Part shown: positions 22,114 through 33,185 of the stretch, piece after piece
How positions within the stretch are numbered: the stretch's first letter is position 1
Layout: every line of letters starts with the position of its first letter
Source: Otatea glauca
Taxonomy: Eukaryota > Streptophyta > Magnoliopsida > Poales > Poaceae
DNA length: 64,000 nucleotides
Direction: 5' to 3'
NCBI GenBank assembly: GCA_036346275.1
Contig: CM070727.1
Coordinates: 5,509,760-5,573,759, forward strand
Notes under the pieces: model-generated
Told to the model about the DNA's origin: nothing
Seen by the model: only the letters and a program-made list of their open reading frames with translations
The model's database searches: none
Translations under genes and position numbers: made by a program

Positions 22114-23930
22114 TTCTCTGCTAATAACTCTCCTTATACTCCAACTCAACTGGATTTCGACACTGCATTGTGTATGGTTGCCAGATTTGCTACATCCTGT
22201 TCAAGTATTCATGCATTTTTTGTTTGAGAATTTTGTAATTGAGTTCACACAGTACTGTGCAGCATTAACTTGCCTTCTATGATCTTTTTGTCCTCATTTG
22301 CTTCATTTCAGCTACAGTATCCATTTGCATTTGCATACTGGGTGATAAGTGCTACCATGGTACAGTCTTAAAATCTTGTAAGGCATCAAAGTACAATATT
22401 GCTTGGTAGTCTTAGAAAATATTGAAGCAAGATTGTTTTTTTTAGTGAACAAGGACACCTAAACTTAAACTCGTGTTGTGGTTGTTTTCTGAAAAAAAAA
22501 AGGTTGGACTGAAAGGAGCACTGTCAGCCAAACCTGCTACTCTTTGTAAGGCAATCACAAACCATCTTTTTCTATGATGAGAAATTGTTGATTTTGAATT
22601 ATTTATGCTTCTTTGATTCTGCTATTATTCCCTAGCTTAATTGTCTGGACTTAGAAATTCTCAGATGATATCAGATGATCCAAGGAGATGATGCCCACTG
22701 GTTGGTTGCTGTACCTCACCATCTGGTCAAGAAACAGTTGGAACCCATGTGCAGCTTCACTACCCATAATTCTTTTTCTGATTAGATTTGATTGAGTTTT
22801 GGATAATGATTTCACAAAGAATGATTAGCGCAACTGCTCAGACCAATAAGCATAAGGAACATTGCTATTCAAAGTTCAAACTTCGAAGTCCAATATGATT
22901 GGCTATTTGGCATGGCCCTCTCAAGTCTCTCACTGACATGGAGTGAGGAATCTCTTTCTCTGAACAATCTTTCTCTTGGCCGTCTGTGACACGTATCATT
23001 GTCATGATCATAATCTATACTCTTAAAATGGTTTATTAGTAGTTTTACTGATACAAGAGATCAGGTACGAGTGTCAGCATTTCCTTGAGAGCAAATCTAC
23101 ACGAGAAACCTTTCAAGAAGGTGTGAGCTCCACCAGAACACGATTACAGTTGCTCATAGTGATTAGTGAGAGTTTAATAATAGCCCAAATGTTGATGCAT
23201 GTGATGGTGACGTATCAAGGAATCGAACACTGAAAATTGGGTCAAGTTTGGTCCTCATGCAAATGCCCGGAGATGAAGACTAATGCAGTAGTACTTATCC
23301 CTTGAGTGTGCCCTGACCCTGAGAGTACGAAGATCTTAACCATAGTTAAGGGTGAGCACCGAGTGGTCACAGAATCAAATCCTAGAAAAGTCTCTTGATA
23401 AATCCACACAACCTGTGGATCTTGTAGCTTTTACAAAAAGCTGCCAGAAAAATCACATGTTTGTTTGGATTTTAACCTTTTATTTTTATTTTTAGGTCGT
23501 CCAAACAAACAAGGCCTAAGACTAAAAAATACTTGAACCACGGTCATTAGTCACGACGAGTACTCTACTAGTTGGACTAGCCACCAATTTGTTGACATTG
23601 TACAACTGCGGATGTGCTACTTAGCTTACTGTTTTCAGGTGAAACATTGCAGTAGTAAATTCATTCATAAATTGTATAGATCCTACAGCATTACCCTCTG
23701 TTCTTCGACTAACTTGATCATCATTTTGCAATTCAATTATCTACCCAACCTCTCCTTTTCACTGGCCAGTGGCCACCCCATTGCCAAGCACTGTATACAT
23801 AGGCCCACCCATCCTGTCTCTTCATCTGTCTCACCCTTTTAGTCGCTACCCAGTGCCTGCCTGCCTTCTCCCGATAGGCCACAGCAGCCGAAATCCAAGA
23901 CGCGCACACGCCAAGCACCGCAGCTTGTGC
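22114..23930. other. p24beta3 3' flank and intergenic DNA
   Basis: The first few hundred bases are the likely 3' UTR. The rest shows no gene. A MITE-like end CCAAACAAACAAGGCCTAAG lies at about 23500-23520. The last 150 bases are the peroxidase promoter, with a TATACATA at about 23803. Confidence 0.4.
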
Positions 23931-23938
23931 TCACGGCC

Positions 23939-26900
23939 ATGGAGCAATGGAGAAGAAGCGGGTACTTGCTCGCCGCGGTGGTGGTGGTGGCCGCAGCAAT
24001 GGCGCCGTCCGGCGAGGCGAAGCTGTCGCCGGACTACTACCGGTCGACGTGCCCCGACGTGGAGTCAATCGTGCGGTCGGCGGTGGCCAAGAAGGTCAAG
24101 GAGACCTTCGTCACGGTCCCGGCCACGCTGAGGCTCTTCTTCCACGACTGCTTCGTCGAGGTGAGTGAAATCGATCGATCTACGCCTGCAACTGTAATTT
24201 CACATTGGTATTTGGCAGAACGCAGCTCCTTTACTGGGTTCTTTTGGCTTCTTTCTACATGCAATGCGTTTGATTCAGATTTGTCCAGTGGAAGTTTCAT
24301 GATTCGTTATTGAAAGAACTTTAGTTTGATCAAGAATTAAGAGGATTTCAACTTTCAAGACGCATAGTTAGTTGCATTTACAACCTTGTAAGCAGGGGCG
24401 GAGATAAGGGGGACTCTGTCTGTATAGTATACCTACTAGAAAAAAATCTCTAAGCATTCTCCCTACTGAGTTGGTCTGATCACAATTCACAAGCAAAAGG
24501 ACCCATAAAGTGAAAGCCCACAACTAAAGTAATTCTTTTTTAGATTTAGTATTTAATTATTTTTTTCGACGGGCCAGATTTAGTGTTTAATTGGAGAGAT
24601 AAACCACGACTTAATCCTGCAAAGGAGCACAACGCTCATAACTTTAGTCACTCCATACCCTCTGCCCCCTGCCCTACTCGTCTGGAAAAAGAAAACGCAG
24701 CCGTCATGAGGAAGGCCTTGATCGTGATTGGTTCAAGTGAAGGGGTAATCAGGTCAGGGCCATTAGGCAGAACGTAAGGTACTACTGCTAATGATGATCA
24801 TTATCAAATGATAAATTCTCTTGAGCTTATGATCATTGGTCTTTAGCTCCTGACTTATCTTTACTCTCCGATCCGTGGTATGAAGGTTATTAATTTGATA
24901 CTATTTGTTGCAACCAAATTATATATGATGCTACGACATAATGTGGAGATCTAATTTTCCTTTTTCATCAATTCCAATACACTTGAATAATTTAATAGTA
25001 GTGAGCATGGTCCGCGGTCTACGCTGAGAAGGAAATTGCGTTGATGTCTAGTTTAGATAAAATCATCATTATTTTGTATGATCTGCTTGTTGTCATAAAG
25101 ATAAATTTAAGCTAATTTTTCCTTTTTACTGGCAAATAAGTGTGGCCGTATTATATTATCCATGCTACACTAGAGTTTGTAGTTGTCTACTTGGCCTCAC
25201 CTACGCTCAATTCCTGGCTCCGCCCCAGCTTCTAAGTTGTAAAGTTTGCAAGTTGCCGCTGCTTTTCGGGCTTTTCAGCTCAGCAACATCAGCAGCTTGT
25301 CTCAGTCTTGGTGTGTCTGTCTCTACTGATGATCCCATTAGCCAGCCATTTCATTTCATTTGAGATCAAAGTGAATTTGCTTTGTCTGTCTCAGCAAATT
25401 AAAGGGGAGAGAGATGGTGCTAGTATGAGAGGTTAGGTGGTGGTGGTAGATTATTGCTGCGAATGCCAAATTGCCAACTCGATTGGCTCCAAATCACGCA
25501 CTCATCGGTTCTGCCATGTGACCTCTCTGTCAACTGGGCTGAATTATCAAATATTCAGGTCAGATATGCCGGGCGTCCCTGCTGGACGTTTGTCGCTTCG
25601 GACGTGGAGAATGCGGACTTCATGCGTGTAGTACTACATCATACTTTAATTTTTTTTTAAATCCCAAACTTCAAATTTTTCGCACAGGCTAGTAGACCAC
25701 GTCGCTTATCCAGCCCCAACCTCATTTTTTTAAATCTAGCTCTCTCATGCACACATTAACAAATTTAACCTCCCCCACCGTGGAAGGCGCGACAGGTGTC
25801 ATGCGTTCCTTGTCGCGCCCGTAGAGCGCGGAAGCTTGCCGGCTGCTGTGGCAGCACGCGGGCGCGGGAGCACTCGGCCGACCGCAGCAGCGCACAGGCA
25901 GGTGCAGGCGAGCACGCGGGGGCCGATGTGCTCGCCGACGTGTCCTGTGTTGGCAGACGAGCACCGCTGGCGCGGCCGACAAGCGCGGAAGCTCTCTTGC
26001 CGTGGTGTTCCATGCTACTCCTGCACTCGCGTGAGCTACCGCGATGCAGATAAGCTTCCACACTTGTCGGGCGCGGCAAGAGCCAGATTTGCAAATGCGT
26101 GTGTGAGGGAGCTATATTTGCAAAAAAAATGAGATTTCTCTGTGTCTAATTACTTCACTGTGAAACTACCATATGATGAATGTTACAAGTAAAATAAAGA
26201 TCTGAACGTGAGACATGCTTCTGGGGAATTACATTTACAGGGTTGTGACGCATCGGTCATAATTGCGTCCCGCAACAACGACGCCGAGAAGGACGCGCCG
26301 GACAACATGTCCCTCGCCGGCGACGGCTTTGACACCGTGGTGCGGGCCAAGGCCGAGGTCGAGAAGAAGTGCCCCGGCGTGGTCTCCTGCACCGACATCC
26401 TCGCCATCGCCGCCAGGGACGTCGTCAGCATGGTAATTATGCTCTGTCTTGTCATGGTTACAGCTCCTGGATCCTGAGAATGTCAATGTCTGATTCTGTG
26501 GTGGTGGCGGCAATGGCATGCAGTCGTCCGGCCCACACTGGACCGTAGAGCTCGGTCGGTTGGACGGGCTCGTCTCCAAGGCCGGCAACGTCGTCGGCAG
26601 ACTGCCCGGGCCGGACATGCACGTGAAGGACCTCGCGGTCATGTTCGCCAAGAACAACCTCACCATGCTCGACATGGTGGCGCTCTCGGGCGCGCACACC
26701 GTCGGGTTCGCGCACTGCACGCGCTTCACCGGCCGGCTGTACCGGTACAGCGGCTCCGGCTCCGGCGGCGCGACGGTGGACCCGTCATACAACCCGGCGT
26801 ACTCGCAGCAGCTCATGGAGGCGTGCCCGCCCAACGTCGGCCCGACCATCGCCGTCAACATGGACCCCATCACCCCGTTGGCCTTCGACAACACCTACTA

Positions 26901-27111
26901 CGCCAATCTCGCCGGCGGCCTGGGGCTGTTCACTTCCGACCAGGCGCTGTACTCCGACGGTGCGTCGCGGCCGACGGTGAAGGGCTTCGCCAAGAACCAG
27001 ACGCTCTTCTTCGAGGCGTTCAAGGCGGCTATGGTCAAGCTGGGGAGGGTCGGAGTTAAGACCGGCAAGCACGGAGAGATCAGAAGAGATTGCACTGCCT
27101 TCAACAATTAG
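23939..27111 (+). CDS. class III secretory peroxidase
   Basis: Three exons join in frame: 23939-24160, 26241-26432 and 26524-27111, giving 333 residues. A signal peptide covers about residues 1-31. The distal haem site is RLFFHDCF, with catalytic Arg and His, and the proximal ligand is in MVALSGAHTVGFAHC. All eight disulphide cysteines are present (STCPD, HDCF, GCDAS, KKCPG, VSCTD, AHC, EACP, RRDC). Such enzymes use H2O2 to oxidise phenolics in the wall or apoplast, or make reactive oxygen. The start is the only suitable ATG before the signal peptide. Intron 1 is 2080 bp and holds a hAT element and a MITE, while intron 2 is only 91 bp. It resembles the peroxidase 51/73 group, but I am not sure of the subgroup. 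Confidence 0.95.
24393..25228. mobile_element. non-autonomous hAT element in peroxidase intron 1
   Basis: The left end CAGGGGCGGAGATAAG and the right end, the complement of CTGGGGCGGAGCCAGG, form short inverted repeats. The flanks are CTTGTAAG (24385-24392) and CTTCTAAG (25229-25236), an 8-bp duplication with one mismatch. The 836-bp interior has no transposase. The ends belong to the common grass CAGGGGCGGAGCC hAT class, as does the element at 46700-48075. Confidence 0.75.
25721..26133. mobile_element. MITE with about 34-bp inverted repeats in peroxidase intron 1
   Basis: CTCATTTTTTTAAATCTAGC at the left pairs with the right end, which contains GAGGGAGCTATATTTGC and AAAATGAG, over roughly 34 bp. 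The core is GC-rich, with GCGCGACAGGTGTC and CTTGTCGGGCGCGGCAAG. No target duplication was convincing; long inverted repeats and a GC-rich core suggest a Mutator-type MITE. It ends about 107 bp before exon 2 of the peroxidase. Confidence 0.6.
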
Positions 27112-27210
27112 TAGACGCATACTCCAACTGCAGCACTTGTAATTGAGATACTGAAATGGATACATTTGCACACAGTTTTCATTGCCGTCTCCTTGTACAG
27201 ACTACAGACT

Positions 27211-27269
27211 GCTTCAAGATTTGTGCAACTTGTATTAGGAGGGAAAGCATTGAAGCACTGCTCAAGAAT
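27211..27269 (+). repeat. copy of a repeat arm shared with the ascorbate oxidase intron
   Basis: GCTTCAAGATTTGTGCAACT, followed by GGAAAGCATTGAAGCACTGCTC, is closely similar to the complement of 53317-53370 and to 53409-53465. It lies 100 bp downstream of the peroxidase stop, in its likely 3' UTR. Confidence 0.65.
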
Positions 27270-27674
27270 GTTAGTACCATGGATACACAGTATCGATCTC
27301 AATTAGAAGCGGTAGGAAGAAGCAAAGAACACATGATCAAAGCACTGATTCGTACATGGAGATGAATTTTGACAGCTCTTTAGATCTTTTACATGCGAAA
27401 TTTCTCGTACCGATTGCTGTGCACGACGTTCGGCCGGTACTCACGGATCGAGCTCAAGGCGACAGGCATGACGCAGAACGCCGACATGACCAGCGACGAG
27501 AGAGAAGCAGACGTCGCGTTGGCACTTGAGAGTTGAGAGCGCCACTAGCGTCAGAGACTATTGAACGGTGGCAATGCAAACCGTAGAAGACTTTATAAAA
27601 TGCATGAACAAAGAAATATCCTAGAGACTACTCTATAATAGCTAATTAAATAATTTAGGAAGATTTCAGTATCT

Positions 27675-27952
27675 TGTTGGAGGGGTGCCCAGCTCCCTTA
27701 GAGCTATCAAACAACCGTGGTGCGCCTTAGGGCAAGCTCATGGTCTGTACATATATTCAAATATATCATTATACTCTCACCGTGTTGTAATTATTAGGGA
27801 ATATTATGGAAAATAGCTATCCCCCATCTCTATATAAAGGTCCCAAGGGGAATGTGTGGGTAAGCCGGTGCTGAATCATTTTTTCACCACCACCAGTGCT
27901 CTCTCTCTCCAGTGGCTTTCACTCCCTAGCTCATTCGTGTGTGTCTCCAACA
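27675..27952 (+). mobile_element. solo-LTR-like sequence
   Basis: The 278-bp segment begins TGTTGGAG and ends CTCCAACA, a perfect 8-bp inverted end with the TG..CA form of LTRs. It contains a TATATAAAGG core promoter at about 27831. No second copy, primer-binding site or clear 5-bp duplication was found, so it is either an old solo LTR or a chance combination. Confidence 0.45.
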
Positions 27953-29943
27953 GGAAGGGATACCCCTACCCTCTGTTTGGCATTTTTGCCACAACATATC
28001 TAAATATTTTATAAAAAGAGTGTGGATGTTCTAGATATTTTACATAAAAGGTTATAACCTTGACACGTGTCAAGAATCCAACGGTCCACAACCTCTATAA
28101 AATAGAGGACATTGCTCTCTTAACATACCATGTCATTTGAGCATGGTAAAAAGGTGAGTGTAAGGTGTAAGTGTTAGGCTAACCATTAAAGGAGTGTGTA
28201 CACTCTTATGTAATTCTCTGTGTTTTTACTAAAGTAGCATTTTGTAATTGTAAGTCTCGTCTCCCAGCCATGCTATTTCTAAGTGCTTATCTACTACCAA
28301 CCAAGTCTTTTGTGCCAAACAATTTGGGTAGGCTAGGAATGAAATCCAATCAAAGTCATAAGACCCCTAAACCTTCGATCTTAATTGCGAGGCCTATTGG
28401 TTTCATTCTATGAAAAGAAGATGTTTTTTGTTACATTGGCTTGCCAAGTCTATCACAACCATTCTTCTTTTTCCTATACATTGTGCATTATTAATTTGTG
28501 ATTCAATATGAGTGACTTGGCTGCCCGGAATCACTAAATATTAGTTTCAACATGAGTGGCTCAATCGCCTAAAAGCAGGACGGTCTTCACTTGAACATGA
28601 GCGGCTTAATCGTCTGGAAATCAATAATTAATAGTGTAAGTAGAAATTAAAAAGATAATCGATTTTAATAAATAATTGGTGTAGCATTAGGTGTAGGTTC
28701 TCTCAGAGTGTATACTATGGCCTCATCAGTTTCCAATAGAGACGTTGTCATGGAGCAACATACTGGACACATCACCAGCATTGTTGAGTTGCTAGTGAAC
28801 TTACAAACATGAGCAAATCTCAAGTTGTTAGTGAACTAAAGACTTATTAGTTATCAGACACCACTACAAATTAGTTAGGAGCTACAGAGTTGCTTACCTT
28901 GTAATCTTCCTAAAAAAACTCCACCAAAATGTCTCTCCTTGTAGCCCAGTGAATTGGACATCCGCATAGGATTGTGCCGATCACAATGAGACTTGACCCC
29001 ACGCCTAAAAGATCTGAGAAGATGACTCAAAGATTTAGCCGAGGTCGGTCACTTGCATTGCATGATAGCCAGCAGTGCCTTGGTCGCTGTCACACGCGGC
29101 CAAACAGGTACCACGCCACATCTCGGGGCATGACTGCACGGTCACACGTCATGGTTGGGAGGCCACACTGCTGGTGAGAGTGGACATGCCAGCGAATCTA
29201 ACTACATTCGCTTGAGCAAAGCCATGGAGCCCACAAGTCCAGCTCTAGGAAAAGCACTAACATGCTTTAAGCCCAGTACAATCCAATCTAAACCAAGCCA
29301 TACACACACCATAGCCCAATATAGCAATACCTAAAGCCCATCTGCCTCCTGAGCCCATGCAAAAAAAAACTCAAATATTTCTATCCTGCGAGTCCAGACC
29401 CTAAGCTTAAATAGGTTGTGAAGTAGACCTGATGCCCAAGAGAGGGCTGAATTGTGATTCTTTTGGCAACAAAGGCTTAATTAAAAATTGAACTTTACTA
29501 GCCAACCTAAGTGACTAGGGTTTATAGTGTAGTTTAGCAACCTATTCCATCCCTACATTATTCTAGTAATCTAAGAATTGAAATGCTTTAAAGTAAATAC
29601 AAAAACATAAAAAAAATAAGGAGCACAACCAATTTTTATGGATGTCGAGATTTAGTTCTCTCCCCTACTCCTTGTTGGAGTACTCTCGCAAGAATCTAGC
29701 TCCAACTTGAAACCGCATAAGGAATCAAGCTATCTACTCATGTTAGTCCTTATCCACTCTAGATATGTGGACTCCAGATCTTCATAAGAATTCAAGAACC
29801 TTCCACAAGCAATTCCACGAAAGGTCACCTAGACAAACGCTTTCAAGCTGTCTAGGAGTCACCGACCTCCAAGAGTAATAAACCTAAAATACTCACTACC
29901 TCCAAGAGTAATAAACCTAAAATACTCACTATATATAAGGTCA

Positions 29944-29946
<3 letters not shown>
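27953..29946. other. retrotransposon-derived intergenic DNA, fragmentary
   Basis: A promoter-like CTATAAAATAGAGGAC lies at about 28097. A stretch at 29420-29860 (GGAGCACAACCAATTTTTATGG, then CTCTCCCCTACTCCTTGTTGGAG) looks like the R/U5 part of a plant LTR. A 33-bp unit starting ACCTCCAAGAGTAATA is tandemly duplicated at 29865-29897 and 29898-29930. No coding domain is recognisable. Confidence 0.4.

Positions 29947-29977
<31 letters not shown>
29947..29977. repeat. (AT)n microsatellite
   Basis: About fifteen AT units directly border the ACTAGT-type repeat that follows. Confidence 0.9.
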
Positions 29978-29980
<3 letters not shown>

Positions 29981-30784
29981 TAGTCATGTGCCCGTGCGTT
30001 GCAACGAAAACTCAATTTGCGACAAAAAATTTATTTGCAAAGAACACTAACTTTAGTTATGTTTCAATAGTATGAAAAAGTTTGTTCCTCCGAAGAGATT
30101 TGACTATCGGGTTAAATCCTCTTCCATCTCGACCATTCATGTTAGATCCAACGAATCAAGTACTCTGAAGGAGAACGGACGATCGCTACCAACTCTTAAT
30201 TATTAGTAGAGAGATATCAATTCTTACCATTGAAGGAGGAGAAAGTTATTGCCTTCCTCTTGCAGGAAGTCTTCTTGCTTATTACAAGCAACCTTTCTCT
30301 TCTCTTCTCTTCCTGCGTGTCTCCACTATCGACCGGCCTGTCCTCCTGAAGATGAGAGTGGGTGCCCTCTAATAAGGAGCAGAAGGCAGCGTACGCACAC
30401 GAATGGAAGCCAGGTCTCCTCGACATCTTCGTGATTGGCACATGATTTGGTTGCGTGATTATTTCCTTTTAATCTATGCATTTCCAGATATGATAAGATA
30501 GAATTCCCGTATTATGGGATATGATAAGTATATCCTTCTATCCATGCAGGACCTGATGAGAAAATCCTTCCATTTATAAGATATATGAATAACATCCTTC
30601 CATAGTAAGAACATGTGAACAGAGATATGCTAAAATAATATTTCTATTCAAAAAAATATGATAAAATCCTTCCATCTAAGATATGGTTAAATCCTCTTCT
30701 ATCTCAGCCGTTCATGTCAAATTCAACGAATCAGATACTCTAGAGGAGAATGGACCACTGCCACCAACTTCTAATTAGAAGTAG
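29978..30784. mobile_element. unclassified repeat unit beginning CACTAGTCATGTGCCCGTGC
   Basis: The unit starts with the grass repeat-end motif ending GTTGCAACG and lies between two TA microsatellites. Two direct repeats of about 95 bp (30112-30208 and 30691-30784), each TAAATCCTCTTCnATCTC to TAATTAnnAGTAG, occur near its ends. The interior has one CT-rich piece (30290-30440) but no convincing gene. Superfamily unknown. Confidence 0.45.
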
Positions 30785-30796
30785 TATATATATATA

Positions 30797-31206
30797 GGAA
30801 GCCAGAATGGGGCACCATGGTGCCTGGGCACCATGATTTCAAATACGCAAATTCAAGCCATATTCAAGTATAATTTTCAAAAATTTCAGTTTTATGGTAC
30901 ATACCATATATAACAATTCAAATGAAACACATACCTTTGAAAAAATATACTCAAATTCAAAGATTTTGAACGAGTTTGGATCACATGCTTTGCTAATTTA
31001 TATATAAAATCAGCACATACCTACAACCAAACTATCATCAAAAAGGGAAACTATATTTTGAATTTCAGTTCAAACTTGTTTGAACTAGTTAGTAAACTGG
31101 TTAAACTCAGTATCCTAAAATTTTCAAAAAAAAATCGCATGAAAATACATAGGAAAAATATTCTTTTTAGATCATGGTGCCCAGGCACCATGGTGTCCCA
31201 AGTAAT
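30797..31206. mobile_element. Micron-like MITE, copy 1
   Basis: The ends form inverted repeats of about 28 bp: GGCACCATGGTGCCTGGG..CATGAT at the left and its complement, with few mismatches, at the right. Each end is itself partly palindromic (CACCATGGTG). Short TA tracts flank both sides (30785-30796 and 31207-31218). The second copy at 58229-58637 is about 85% similar in reverse orientation and likewise sits between TA tracts. Rice Micron elements of about 390 bp are known to target (TA)n microsatellites, and this fits in size and target. It has no coding capacity. Confidence 0.75.
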
Positions 31207-33185
31207 TATACTATATATAAAACTAGTCGGTAGATACAGCTTTCCAAAAACCGCTTTTGGGTTGGATCACCCGACACAGTCAGATTATCCAGCTTAAATG
31301 CTTTTCAACAATAAAAAATATAGTCGTTATGCATAATCAAGTTGTCTGGATTAGGCGAATCATTCAACCCACCCAGATCATCTAACCCTATTTAAAATCA
31401 CAAAAGCACCTTCTCTGCCAAATTAATTAGACCCACCTAGATCATCTATGTAGCATTGAAATCTTGAGAACATGTTCTATGTGAAATTAATCCGACCAAT
31501 GACCCAACCCACCCTAGCATTGAACCCTCCTTAATACTTCAGTCAAAATAGAAACAAAACATATCACTAAAATGATCCAAACATCATTCGTTGGATCATT
31601 TCTAGTCTCAAGTTCCTTAATATTTATGCTTTGATGTCAACAATACATTTTGGGATCCATAAATACCAATAACTCCCGTTATGACAATATCAAGCACTAA
31701 CTCGTATTTGAACATTGAACCACGGTTAGTCTTGACAAAATAACTGTCATTAATCACCAAAACGTATAACCAATAAAATTTGGGGCATAGATGCTTACAC
31801 AACGACAAATGATCAACATTAGCCCACGGAGCCACTAGTTGAACATGACGAAGTTGTGGGCACCGTTGACGAAATGGATATTATTCATGGTGGCGATCAA
31901 GTGATTGAGCCGGAGACATGATGAGGCCTTGCTGGCCTTAGATTTATAGGTCGCATGTGGCAAGCATCAGCCCCGCTGCAAAAATACGAAAAATTTGAGA
32001 TAGGGAGCAATCCACATCAATTTTTTGTGAGCCGTTTGACGCTCCAGATTTTGCTAGTATAGCGTGCCAATCTGCGAGTCATCCTTTGCAACCATTTACA
32101 CAATGCCACATGTCATGATGTGGGGAGGAAGAAAGGGGCAATGGCTGCGTGATAGGGAATGTGCCTTGTTGTGGGCTCCACACATGGCCCACCATCATAA
32201 AAAAAATTAGGGGCTGTCCATTGATCATGCAACTGATTTTTTTTTAAATTCCAGTCATATTTTTTGGCGTTGGATCAAGATCCAACAATCCTTATTCATT
32301 CCCTCACTTCATATATAACCTTCTCCCCTCCAAGCCAAGCCCTAATCATGCCACATCCAACTATCGCCACATTAGTCTCCACCCTGCGCCACCTCCCTCT
32401 GCCTTGCTAGCGTCGCCATCAACACCGGCGAGGCTGCCGATGATCACCTTCCTCCATCGCTACCGTCTCCCATCGAGGCTGCCTGTGCCATCCTTGGTGC
32501 TGATGCCGCCCCCACCTCATCCGCCACCCCTGCACCACCTTCTCCCTGCCAGTCAACCTTCTTCCCGACCTCTGCCGTCACTAGATCCACTGCCTCAACA
32601 ACCATTCATCGTCGAATCTATCAACGCCACCCCTGCCGACCCTGCCCACCGCCCTCCTCCTCGTCCTCGTCCAGTGACACCACTGCCACCTCGACGCACT
32701 ACCGCCCACCACCACCTTGGCCTTCCTCTAAGCCTAGGGGTGCACCGGTGAACCAGACCCCTAAAAGGTGAACCCTAACCCTAACTCGCCACCTCTGATG
32801 AAGATGTCACTACCGCCGCCTAGAGAAAGAGACCATGACACTGAGCACAAATCTCCACGCGTGATCCAAAGGTGAGAAAAATGGACTGAGATTTGTTAAA
32901 ATTTCAGTTGCCTAAGAAGCACTCCGGAATTTTTTGTGCCCAGCACAGCCCAACTAGCCCAATCTAGCAATTTTCTTGGCCTATCACTCTCCAGAGTCTC
33001 GAAAAAAAAAAAGTCTCGCCTTCTAGACCCTTCCATTCCAATTTCCATCCGCCTCCCACTTCAATACTCCACCACGTCCCATCGCGTCGCGTCCTTCCCA
33101 CGCAAAACTCAAACCCTCCGATCCAAACGCGACCGGACCAAACCCAAGTTCTCCACAATCCCTAAGCTCACCGGCGGCGGCGGAT
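31207..33185. other. intergenic DNA and NTF2 upstream region
   Basis: No gene is supported. The segment 32340-32760 is C-rich and open in several frames (Pro/Leu/Ser-rich), with a TATATAACC at about 32313 before it. This could be a decayed or captured gene start, but no family is recognised. The last 60 bases, with CACCGGCGGCGGCGGAT, are the NTF2 leader. Confidence 0.35.

Noticed and set aside
27675..29940. A complete LTR retrotransposon between 27675 and 29940
   Set aside because: No second LTR, primer site or coding domain could be found; only an LTR-like segment and fragments are supported.
32404..32751. 115-residue Pro-rich frame
   Set aside because: Low-complexity C-rich DNA, open in more than one frame, with no recognised domain or splice context.
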